This document shows positions 1-5,923 of a stretch of DNA of 11,627 bases, piece by piece (position 1 is the stretch's first letter; each line of letters opens with the position of its first letter). Below the pieces are notes generated by a model. That model searched no databases, was not told where the DNA came from, and saw only the letters and a list, made by a program, of their open reading frames with translations. The position numbers and the translations under genes are program-made. The stretch lies in the NCBI GenBank assembly GCA_002309675.1, contig DBXX01000079.1, positions 1-11,627 of the forward strand. Direction: 5' to 3'. This DNA is from Lachnospiraceae bacterium UBA1201. GTDB lineage: Bacteria; Bacillota; Clostridia; Lachnospirales; Lachnospiraceae.

Positions 1-24
1 GGTGCGACGATCCTGAAATGGTGA
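1..24 (+). CDS. C-terminal end of an upstream gene, probably fabH (beta-ketoacyl-ACP synthase III)
   Basis: Reading from base 1 gives GATILKW followed by TGA at 22-24. Only seven residues are visible. FabH proteins commonly end in a GGGLTWGA-[hydrophobic]-W type sequence, and this tail fits that ending. The next gene is a FabT-like regulator of fatty-acid synthesis, which often sits beside fabH. The 19-base gap to that gene is compatible with co-transcription. The identification is an inference from a very short tail plus context; any other protein ending this way is possible. Confidence 0.4.
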   Translation, partial: GATILKW

Positions 25-43
25 TGAAGGGAATAATTAAGGG

Positions 44-520
44 ATGAAGGATCGAGAAATCAACATGGCGCTGAATTCCGTGCTGGTCAGTCTGTTTAAC
101 GACATCATGCACATCGAGGAGAAGGCGATCATTACAAAAGAGTACGAAGATATCAGCAACAACGATATGCACATTATCGACGCCATCGGCATCAGTAAGC
201 CGCAGATGGTCAGTGAAGTCGCGCGGAAAATGTCCGTCACGCAGGGCACGGTCAATGTAGCGATGAACGCCCTGGAGCGTAAAGGCTACATCAACCGCAA
301 CCGCAGCGAGGAGGACCGTCGCGTAGTGCTGGTATCGCTTACGGAAAAAGGGGTAAAGGCTTACCACCATCACCGCGATTTTCATAAGAACATGATGCGT
401 GCCATCGTCAGAGACTTAAGCGACGAAGAAAAAAGGGCGCTGCATCACTGCCTTGTGCATTTGGAAGATTTCTTCCGGGATCTCGAAGAGAAGAACCGGA
501 GAGAGACTGCAAAAACGTGA
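44..520 (+). CDS. fabT: FabT-like MarR-family repressor of fatty-acid synthesis genes
   Basis: A 158-residue protein with the MarR winged helix-turn-helix fold. Segments that resemble streptococcal FabT from memory are FNDIMHIEEK (18-27), MHIIDAIG (42-49), the recognition-helix region VTQGTVNVAMNALERKGYI (65-83), the wing RSEEDRRVV (88-96) and the dimerisation helix around RDFHKNMM (111-118). FabT represses fab genes and responds to acyl-ACP, so this protein probably acts in the cytoplasm as a dimer on fab promoters. No FabT-type palindrome is visible here; the promoter would lie upstream of the window. The ATG at 44 is chosen because the N-terminus then aligns with FabT. Its ribosome binding site is poor (AAGGG at 27-31, 12 bases away), and the ATG at 65 is a possible alternative. 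It probably ends a fabH-fabT transcript, since the next gene converges on it. Confidence 0.85.
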   Translation: MKDREINMALNSVLVSLFNDIMHIEEKAIITKEYEDISNNDMHIIDAIGISKPQMVSEVARKMSVTQGTVNVAMNALERKGYINRNRSEEDRRVVLVSLTEKGVKAYHHHRDFHKNMMRAIVRDLSDEEKRALHHCLVHLEDFFRDLEEKNRRETAKT

Positions 521-524
521 TGAC

Positions 525-1508
525 TCAGACCAGAGAATAACTCTTATGGTCGAAGTAGTAGCAATGCGTTCCGAGGACTTCTTCGGCGGATACCTCGGTC
601 TGATTGATCTCGCGGATCATATCATCGATCTCATGACTGCTGATTCCGATGCTCGACGGCAGGATCAACATTTCGTGGATGCTGGAAGGAATCAGGTAAT
701 AACTTCCCTGAAGCGCATCCCCGATCCGGTTGAGAAGTTGCGGATAGAGGACGGCTGTCGCCCCGAAATACTTGTTTTTATTTGTTAAGACCATCGATTG
801 GTGGACCAGTGGACGCTCCGGCGCCTCCCACGGTTCCCCCGAAAGATCGCATATTTTTTTCAGCGTATCCCGATTATGTGCCTTCGGCTCATCGTCGGGA
901 TCTTTTTTGCATAAAGATTCCAGGATGCTCTGCAACGCACACAGTTCGGCCGGAAAGATGCGCATCGTATTGGCCAGCGCGATCGGATAGAGGGCCGTCG
1001 GAGTGAGCTTCCATTTCAAAAACTGATCCTCCTTAAGAAGTATGCTTCCGAACGTCTTATCCGACATCTCCAGGTGGATGAAAAACAGGATACACAGATC
1101 GTGAAATGCGACATAGGGTGTATGCTTCAAAAGGTCTTCATTTTCCGAGCGGGATACGAGCTTAAGGCAGATTCGGTCCCGCACGTTCTCGTAATCCATG
1201 AGATCCTCACTAAAGTCCGGGCGGGCCAGATCCTCCATGCCCAGGAGGATCCGGCGGGCGATCGCATCGAAACGCTCATCGTCCGTGATCACATCGTCCT
1301 CGTAGACCGAGCGTTCCTCGAGAAACGATGTGTAAAAGTCTTCCAGATAGATAGCGGGCGCGACCGGCTCGCCCTCCGTGTCAATAATAAGCGACGTGTA
1401 TTCACAGCCGTTGTTTTTTAAGATGCGTTTCAGCCGTGCGTTCTGTGTCGGCTCAAGAAACTTCAGAATGTGCGTACGCACGTTTTCAGTAAATGTTTCG
1501 TAGTCCAT
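525..1508 (-). CDS. DUF5688 family protein, function unknown
   Basis: A 327-residue protein that matches the DUF5688 pattern as I know it. It has an N-terminal MDYETF start, a LKNNGCEY segment, the AIYLEDFY motif (53-60) typical of the family, a central YVAFHDLCILFFI segment, and a C-terminal block with VLTNKNKYFGATAVLYP, YLIPSSIHEMLILP and VSAEEVLG. There is no signal peptide, membrane segment or recognisable catalytic motif, so it is probably cytosolic. The family appears repeatedly in Lachnospiraceae genomes, often in several copies, and has no known role. The start has GGAGG only 3 bases upstream of the ATG, a short spacing. The stop codon lies 4 bases from the convergent fabT stop, leaving no room for a separate terminator. 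No convincing promoter was found in the 240 bases between it and the tRNA. The family assignment is fairly sure; the function is unknown. Confidence 0.83.
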   Translation of the reverse strand: MDYETFTENVRTHILKFLEPTQNARLKRILKNNGCEYTSLIIDTEGEPVAPAIYLEDFYTSFLEERSVYEDDVITDDERFDAIARRILLGMEDLARPDFSEDLMDYENVRDRICLKLVSRSENEDLLKHTPYVAFHDLCILFFIHLEMSDKTFGSILLKEDQFLKWKLTPTALYPIALANTMRIFPAELCALQSILESLCKKDPDDEPKAHNRDTLKKICDLSGEPWEAPERPLVHQSMVLTNKNKYFGATAVLYPQLLNRIGDALQGSYYLIPSSIHEMLILPSSIGISSHEIDDMIREINQTEVSAEEVLGTHCYYFDHKSYSLV

Positions 1509-1609
1509 AGACCTCCGGGTTTAACGTCGCGAGGACGATTTATTTCAAACGGGAGACGGCGCCCGATTGATGCGATTTTACAAAGAATGTGTAAAAATCC
1601 GGGTACGAC

Positions 1610-1631
1610 AAAAGAGCGGTACGAACCGCTT
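1610..1631 (-). terminator. Small hairpin followed by a short T run (weak terminator candidate)
   Basis: AGCGGT (1615-1620) and ACCGCT (1625-1630) form a perfect 6-bp stem with a 4-base loop. On the minus strand the stem is followed by CTTTTG. It lies between the tRNA gene and the DUF5688 gene, both read leftwards, so it may be a backup terminator or an attenuator. The stem and T run are both short, so confidence is low. Confidence 0.3.
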
Positions 1632-1692
1632 AACAGAATATTCAGTTAAAAATTGATCTGGGAAAAAATAGGATATTCGAAGATATAGATCG

Positions 1693-1735
1693 AAAAGGCG
1701 GGCACAGCGCCGACCCATGGCCTGAAGCGCTGTGC
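1693..1735 (-). terminator. Probable intrinsic terminator of the tRNA-Arg gene
   Basis: GCACAGCGC (1702-1710) and GCGCTGTGC (1727-1735) form a perfect 9-bp, GC-rich stem with a 16-base loop. On the minus strand the stem is followed by CCGCC and then TTTT (1696-1693). It starts 13 bases beyond the tRNA 3' end, the right place to end that transcript. The T run is short and set 5 bases from the stem, so termination may be partial. The loop contains the palindrome CCATGG. Confidence 0.5.
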
Positions 1736-1748
1736 GATGACCTTAATG

Positions 1749-1820
1749 TGCATCTGAGTGGAATCGAACCACCGCACATGGCTCCGGAGGCCATTGCTCT
1801 ATCCACTGAGCTACAGATGC
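1749..1820 (-). tRNA. tRNA-Arg, anticodon CCG (reads CGG)
   Basis: The minus strand folds into a full 72-base cloverleaf. The acceptor stem is GCATCTG/CAGATGC (7 bp, perfect). The D stem is GCTC/GAGC with an 8-base loop. The anticodon stem is ATGGC/GCCAT with loop CTCCGGA, giving anticodon CCG. The variable loop is 4 bases (GTGC). The T stem is GGTGG/CCACT (one G-T pair) with loop TTCGATT. The discriminator base is A. The terminal CCA is not fully encoded (the next bases are CAT), so CCA addition would be enzymatic. CGG is a minor arginine codon in many Firmicutes. The gene has its own promoter and a probable terminator, so it is a single-gene unit. Confidence 0.95.
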
Positions 1821-1836
1821 ATTTCGAACAAGGAAC

Positions 1837-1865
1837 ATTTTACTATAGTGCCACCCAAAAGTCAA
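1837..1865 (-). promoter_or_regulatory. Sigma-A type promoter for tRNA-Arg
   Basis: On the minus strand there is a -35 box TTGACT (1865-1860), a 17-base spacer, and a -10 box TAAAAT (1842-1837). Each box matches consensus at 5 of 6 positions. Transcription would start near 1830, giving a leader of about 10 bases before the tRNA 5' end. The spacer contains GGCACTAT, which also occurs in the spacer of the divergent promoter. Confidence 0.8.
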
Positions 1866-1907
1866 GCCTCGTTTTTCGGAATTGTATGTTGAAAAAGGGG
1901 GCACTAT
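1845..1907. repeat. Inverted repeat with arms inside the two divergent promoter spacers
   Basis: ATAGTGCC (1845-1852) is the exact reverse complement of GGCACTAT (1900-1907). The match extends imperfectly into the neighbouring C/G runs (ATAGTGCCACCC against ATAGTGCCCCC). Each arm reads GGCACTAT in its own promoter's direction, at spacer positions 8-15 (tRNA) and 6-13 (operon). This could be a shared operator or chance; no regulator is identified. Confidence 0.4.
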
Positions 1908-1917
1908 CTGATATAAT
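1889..1917 (+). promoter_or_regulatory. Sigma-A type promoter for the rightward seven-gene operon
   Basis: A -35 box TTGAAA (1889-1894), an exact 17-base spacer and a perfect -10 box TATAAT (1912-1917). The expected start is near 1924, about 130 bases before the GTG of the repeat protein gene. No comparable promoter or terminator was seen further right, and all downstream gaps are 29 bases or less. This promoter therefore plausibly drives the whole run through ligA. Its -35 box lies 23 bases from the -35 box of the divergent tRNA promoter. Confidence 0.85.
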
Positions 1918-1923
1918 AACTCT

Positions 1924-2055
1924 GTATGTGTACCTGTAGAGAGTATGCCGGCAACGACCTTGCGTCGGTTGCATTTTCCACATAATAATTGATGATGATA
2001 TCGGTCTTCCTGTGACCTTACAGGGAGCAAAGACCGTTTACGGTGGTATAGATCA
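1924..2055 (+). promoter_or_regulatory. Structured 5' leader of the rightward operon
   Basis: Two stem-loops are visible. The first is GCAACGAC (1951-1958) with GTCGGTTGC (1964-1972), 8 bp with one bulged G, followed by ATTTT. The second has an outer stem CGGTCTT/AAGACCG (2002-2008/2030-2036) and an inner stem CCTGT/ACAGG (2009-2013/2020-2024), with a 5-base bulge. ACCG/CGGT (2033-2036/2041-2044) could form a small alternative hairpin. That hairpin shares bases with the outer stem and overlaps the weak ribosome binding site GGTGG (2042-2046). No known riboswitch class is recognised. Confidence 0.4.
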
Positions 2056-3720
2056 GTGAAAAAAAGAAATAAAAAGAAACAGCATTCCGCAGGGCTTACC
2101 CCGGAACAGTTGAAAAATATAGGAATTCAGGGAGAAAAGATCGTTCAGATCCCGGTCGAGGACGAACCCGACACGGATGTCTCCGATGAAGAGAATATTG
2201 ACGAAGAGGTCGAGGAGCAGATTTTCGGAATTACAGGTCCGGATGAAGAAGCCACCGCGGCTTATTTGGCATATATGAAACGTAAAGCCCAGAAGGGCGA
2301 TGCATCTTCGGGTACGGCGTCGGTGAAGCAGGCGGAAGAGCCGAAGACTGAGCAGCCGAAACACGCGGGTTCGGAAGAATCCGTGAAACTGGAGAAGGTC
2401 GAAGAGCGTGCGAAGGGTGAAGAGACCGTAAAGGTCGAAGAGCCGGCGAAGGCAGAAGAGCCCCAAAAGACGGAAGAACCTGTTAAGGTTGAAGAGCCGG
2501 CGAAGGTCGAAGAGCCTGTTAAGGCAGAAGAGCCCGCAAAGGCAGAAGAGCCTGCGAGGGCAGAGGAGTCCGCGAAGGCAGAAGAACCTGCGAAGGCAGA
2601 GGAACCCGCGAAGGCAGAAGAGCCTGCGAAGGTGGAAGAGCCCGCAAAGGCAGAGGAACCGGCTGACGAGAAAGACGTTCCTAAGACGATCATGCCTCCG
2701 GAACCTCCCGCGAAGGCAGAAGAGTCCGCGAAGGCAGAAGAGCCTGCGAAGACGGAAGAACCCGAAAAGACCGATGAACCCGTGAAGGAAGAAGGTGCCG
2801 CGAAAGCGGAAGAGTCTGTTAAGGAAGAAGTGCCTTTTAAGACCGAAACCGCCGAAAAAGAAACTACGGCCGAAACCTTCCGCTCGCAGGAAGAGGAAGA
2901 CCGGGAGAGCAACCGGCTCGCGTGGATCATGATAGCCGTGGCTGCCTGTGTGGTAATTTTGGCAGTACTTGCGTATATCTTCTGGTGGGGATCTAAAACC
3001 CCGCCCGCTGTGGAAGAAACGACGGTGTCCGGAAGCATTTCCGGCAATGAGACCGCACCGGGAACAGAGGAAAACAGTTCAAACGAAATGACCGGCGTAA
3101 GCGACGAGTCGCAGAGTTCATCGAGTCTTATAGAGGATACCGAAGTATATTCGGTAGAATATAAGATCGACGATGCGGATGAGAGCGTATTGGAACTGAT
3201 GAAGACCTACTACAACGCTACAGCCGATTGCGATATCGAGACGATTCGCTCGTGTTACTACGATCCGAAGAACATTTCCATCGATGAGAAGACACTGCAG
3301 CGTAAGGCGCAGATCATCGACGGATACCGCGGCATCAAGTGCTACAATGCAGACGGCTTGGAAGCCGATGAGATGGTGCTCTATGTTCTGGTCGAGATCA
3401 AATTTAAAGAAGTTCAGACCCCGGCTCCTACATTGATCCGTTTCTATCTGAAGAAGGTTGGAGACGACTGGAAGATCTATAACGGTCCGGTTTCGGATGA
3501 GCTTCGCGAGCACTTGAATACAATGACAAATAATCGTGACGTTATGTCCCTGATGGTACAGGTAAACCGTGCGTTTTCACAGGCATGCGACCGTGACGAC
3601 GAACTCGGCCGTCTGATCCGCCTGCTCCGCGAGAAGCCGGAGAGCGATTCGCAGTCCGGAGAGTCGGGAGAGGGATCGTCCGAAGGAGATATCTTATCAG
3701 AAACGCCCGGTGAGGCATAA
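2056..3720 (+). CDS. Single-pass membrane protein with cytoplasmic EEPAKA-type repeats and an outer NTF2-like domain
   Basis: A 554-residue protein of unknown function. It has a lysine-rich N-terminus (KKRNKKK), an acidic stretch (about 34-66), and a long low-complexity hexad repeat (122-262). One membrane segment follows (288-311, ending YIFWW), then a Ser/Thr/Glu-rich linker (about 312-370), a compact domain (about 376-478) and a Ser/Gly/Glu-rich tail. The compact domain (LELMKTYYNATADCD near its start, FYLKKVGDDWKIYNG near its end) looks like the NTF2/SnoaL-type fold by pattern only. The basic N-terminus and lack of a signal peptide suggest the repeat is cytoplasmic and the NTF2-like part is outside. 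The GTG at 2056 is chosen because the first in-frame ATG (residue 74) would remove the conserved-looking N-terminus; GGTGG lies 9 bases upstream. It is the first gene of the operon, 27 bases before the MoxR gene, suggesting a role with MoxR, DUF58 and the transglutaminase. Confidence 0.75.
   Translation: MKKRNKKKQHSAGLTPEQLKNIGIQGEKIVQIPVEDEPDTDVSDEENIDEEVEEQIFGITGPDEEATAAYLAYMKRKAQKGDASSGTASVKQAEEPKTEQPKHAGSEESVKLEKVEERAKGEETVKVEEPAKAEEPQKTEEPVKVEEPAKVEEPVKAEEPAKAEEPARAEESAKAEEPAKAEEPAKAEEPAKVEEPAKAEEPADEKDVPKTIMPPEPPAKAEESAKAEEPAKTEEPEKTDEPVKEEGAAKAEESVKEEVPFKTETAEKETTAETFRSQEEEDRESNRLAWIMIAVAACVVILAVLAYIFWWGSKTPPAVEETTVSGSISGNETAPGTEENSSNEMTGVSDESQSSSSLIEDTEVYSVEYKIDDADESVLELMKTYYNATADCDIETIRSCYYDPKNISIDEKTLQRKAQIIDGYRGIKCYNADGLEADEMVLYVLVEIKFKEVQTPAPTLIRFYLKKVGDDWKIYNGPVSDELREHLNTMTNNRDVMSLMVQVNRAFSQACDRDDELGRLIRLLREKPESDSQSGESGEGSSEGDILSETPGEA
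2419..2841 (+). repeat. 18-base tandem repeat array coding for EEPAKA-type hexads
   Basis: Block 1 (2419-2664) codes for about 15 hexads such as EEPAKA, EEPVKV and EEPAKV. Block 2 (2704-2841) codes for about 8 more degenerate ones. Between them is a non-repeat spacer including KDVPKTIMPPEP. Many copies differ only at synonymous sites (GAA/GAG, GCG/GCA, CCT/CCC), so selection seems to hold the peptide pattern while the DNA drifts. Adjacent near-identical copies could still change number by slippage. Each hexad carries two acidic residues and one lysine, with proline usually at every sixth position. Confidence 0.9.
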
Positions 3721-3747
3721 AAATACAAACGAGAAGGATGTACGAAA

Positions 3748-4698
3748 ATGACAGATGAAGAATTGTTGATCAGCGTTCAGGAAGAGATCAAACGCAGCAT
3801 TATAGGAAAGGACGATGTGGTACGGAAGGTGCTCTGCGCTATCCTGGCCCGCGGACATGTATTGATCGAGGATATCCCGGGACTCGGTAAGACGACCATG
3901 GCAATGGCCATCGCAAGCGTATGCCAGCTGGGCGCGCGCCGCCTTCAGTTTACTCCGGACGTTCTGCCCTCGGACATCGTCGGCTTCAATATGTACGATA
4001 AGGAGACCGGTAATTTCCGTTTTGTGCCCGGCGTTATCTTCACGAACCTGTTTTTGGCGGATGAGATCAACCGTACATCCCCGAAGTCGCAGTCGGCGCT
4101 CCTCGAGGTTATGGAGGAGGGCAATGTAACCGTGGACGGCAGGACCTATGAATTGGAGAAGCCGTTCATCGTCCTTGCGACGCAAAACCCTGCAGGTTCA
4201 GCGGGTACCCAGCTGTTGCCGGAGTCCCAGCTCGACCGTTTTATGATCCAGCTCTCGATGGGCTATCCGAAGGATGAAGACGAGATCACGATCCTCCGCT
4301 CGAAGCATGTTCCTGCCGAGAGCACGTTGAAACTTCGGGAACTGATGACCAGGGAGCAGGTATTGGACATGCAGGCGAAGGTCGACGAGATCTTTGTGCA
4401 TGATGTGATCTATCAGTATATCGTGGCTTTGGTTACGGCAACCCGTGAGAATCCATACCTGGAACTCGGCGCCAGCCCGCGTGCAGGCATTGCCCTCATG
4501 CGCATGGGATGTGCAAACGCGTTTATGTCCGGACGCGATTATGTAAAGCCGAGAGATATTACCGATATTTTTGCCGATGTCGTGAGACATCGTATCTTAC
4601 TGAATTCCAGAGCTCGTATTGAAAAGAGAACGAAGGATCAGATCATTGAAGCGATCCTGGCTTCGGTAGAAAAGCCGGAAAGCGGGAAAACAAAGTAG
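3748..4698 (+). CDS. MoxR-family AAA+ ATPase
   Basis: A 316-residue cytosolic ATPase of the usual length for the family. Visible motifs are Walker A DIPGLGKTT (42-50, Lys48), Walker B LFLADEINR (101-109, Asp105 and Glu106), sensor 1 ATQNP (144-148), the ESQLDRF segment with Arg164, and the sensor 2 region GASPRAG (241-247). MoxR proteins act as chaperone-like remodellers, usually paired with DUF58 or von Willebrand A proteins encoded next door, as here. The start ATG has GAGAAGGA 9 bases upstream. The gap to the DUF58 gene is 12 bases, so the two are probably translated together. The substrate is unknown; the flanking membrane proteins are the natural candidates. Nothing appears missing or altered in the catalytic motifs. 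Confidence 0.95.
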   Translation: MTDEELLISVQEEIKRSIIGKDDVVRKVLCAILARGHVLIEDIPGLGKTTMAMAIASVCQLGARRLQFTPDVLPSDIVGFNMYDKETGNFRFVPGVIFTNLFLADEINRTSPKSQSALLEVMEEGNVTVDGRTYELEKPFIVLATQNPAGSAGTQLLPESQLDRFMIQLSMGYPKDEDEITILRSKHVPAESTLKLRELMTREQVLDMQAKVDEIFVHDVIYQYIVALVTATRENPYLELGASPRAGIALMRMGCANAFMSGRDYVKPRDITDIFADVVRHRILLNSRARIEKRTKDQIIEAILASVEKPESGKTK

Positions 4699-4710
4699 GG
4701 ATAGAGAAAG

Positions 4711-5910
4711 ATGAACCGAAATCTGTTCATATATTTACTCGTGATCCTAGTGGTCTACGGGGTGGCAATCGCATATCTCCAGGACGAACCGATCTATGTT
4801 TTATCGGTTCTTGTTTTCGTGCCTGTGATCGCCGTGATCGTTTCGTTCATCCTGTCGTTTTGTGTTAAAGCCTATTTGATCCGGGGCAATTATTCGGCCG
4901 CGCTGCCGAATAAGCCGGTGGCATTTCAGATCCGCCTGCGGAACCGCATGCCGATCTCGATCACGAAGGTGGATTGCATCCTGGTTGCGTCGTATCTGAC
5001 GTCCGGGAGATCCGAAAAGATCCGTGTAAGCGCGACATTGACCGCAAAAGAAGTGCTCGATATGCGCATTCCCGTAACGTTTAAGTATTGCGGGCTGGCG
5101 CAGATCCGTATCAGTAAGATCCGCGTATACGATTGGCTGAGTCTGTTCCGTTTCAGCAGAAAGGTGAAACAAAAGCAGTCGGTGGTCGTGCTCCCGGAGT
5201 ACACGCTGATGTCGGTCAAAAACCGAAATTCCATCTGGCACGATATTACAAATTCCTCGCGGTTCCATTCGACGCTGGTCGGAGAAGATCCGTCGGAGAT
5301 CGTGAGTTTCCACTCGATGCAGCCCGGAGATAAGCTCCAGCGCGTGCATTGGAAACTTTCCGCAAAGTCGGAAGACCTGATGGTAAAGGATTTCGGTATG
5401 CCGCTGTGCAGCCGCGTTTGCCTGTATGTGGATATGAATTACAGAACGCGAGAGGAATATTCCGATCGCATGACGATGGCATTATCCGTGGGGCTGTCCC
5501 TTTTGGATGCCGGCTGTCCGTTTACGCTGCTGTGGTTTCAGCGGCAGTTGGAGATGCATCAAGTCACGGTCTATGAGATCGATGACCTCTATGAGGTGTT
5601 TGCGGAGTTCCTCCGCACTTCCGATCCGATCGGGGAGTTACCCTTGCCGCTCGTTTTTTCCGAAGTGAAACTGGAGAACCGCATGCGGCAGTTCATCGTG
5701 GTGACCGGACCTCGCAGCAAGGGGCTGGAGCAGGATGAACTACTGCTGGCAAAACGCTCCGTCACGGATGAACTGATCATCCTCTCAGCCGATACCGCAC
5801 TGAGGTCCGTTGAACCGGAGCAGGAGATCATCGCACGCGACATACAATACACATTCGCCTCCGAAAACCTGATGAACCAGTTATCGGGTATTGAGTTAGT
5901 GGTCATGTAA
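4711..5910 (+). CDS. DUF58 family membrane protein (MoxR partner)
   Basis: A 399-residue protein. Two membrane segments lie at the N-terminus (about 4-22 and 28-52), followed by a beta-rich region and then the DUF58 signature. The signature includes GEDPSEIVSFHSMQPGD (to Asp207) and RVHWKLSAK (211-219, with the typical HWK at 213-215). The C-terminal part resembles a von Willebrand A fold starting at LYVDMNYR, but the metal-binding DxSxS motif is not intact (DMNYR from Asp241), so metal binding is doubtful. DUF58 proteins are almost always encoded after a MoxR ATPase and are thought to work with it; the precise role is unknown. It sits 12 bases after the MoxR gene and 13 bases before the transglutaminase gene. 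Confidence 0.92.
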   Translation: MNRNLFIYLLVILVVYGVAIAYLQDEPIYVLSVLVFVPVIAVIVSFILSFCVKAYLIRGNYSAALPNKPVAFQIRLRNRMPISITKVDCILVASYLTSGRSEKIRVSATLTAKEVLDMRIPVTFKYCGLAQIRISKIRVYDWLSLFRFSRKVKQKQSVVVLPEYTLMSVKNRNSIWHDITNSSRFHSTLVGEDPSEIVSFHSMQPGDKLQRVHWKLSAKSEDLMVKDFGMPLCSRVCLYVDMNYRTREEYSDRMTMALSVGLSLLDAGCPFTLLWFQRQLEMHQVTVYEIDDLYEVFAEFLRTSDPIGELPLPLVFSEVKLENRMRQFIVVTGPRSKGLEQDELLLAKRSVTDELIILSADTALRSVEPEQEIIARDIQYTFASENLMNQLSGIELVVM

Positions 5911-5923
5911 AAGAAGGTAAAAA

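Noticed and set aside
1534..1562. Possible promoter for the DUF5688 gene (TTGAAA, 17 bases, GTTAAA on the minus strand)
   Set aside because: The -10 box matches only 3 of 6 positions, and the start point would fall in or next to the ribosome binding site.
1926..1985. 19-codon frame (ATG to TAA) at the start of the operon leader, a possible leader peptide
   Set aside because: The expected transcription start is about 2 bases before the ATG, so there is no ribosome binding site. The peptide has no run of a regulatory amino acid. Kept only as a remote possibility.
1743..2030. Minus-strand frame across the tRNA-Arg gene and divergent promoters (95 residues)
   Set aside because: It reads through the tRNA and both promoters; a frame that covers a clear tRNA gene is not a credible protein.
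2489..2785. Arginine-rich plus-strand frame over the same repeat array
   Set aside because: It is a frame-shifted reading of the repeat, with no ribosome binding site and no protein-like composition.
2262..3047. Long minus-strand frame rich in GSSAFAGSS-type repeats (261 residues)
   Set aside because: It is the reverse reading of the EEPAKA repeat array. The plus-strand gene has the promoter, membrane helix and folded domain; the minus frame has no start signal of its own and its repeats are an artefact.
4801..5349. Long minus-strand frames inside the DUF58, queA and rluF genes
   Set aside because: They lie opposite well-identified conserved genes, show no family motifs and have histidine/arginine-rich compositions typical of antisense readings.
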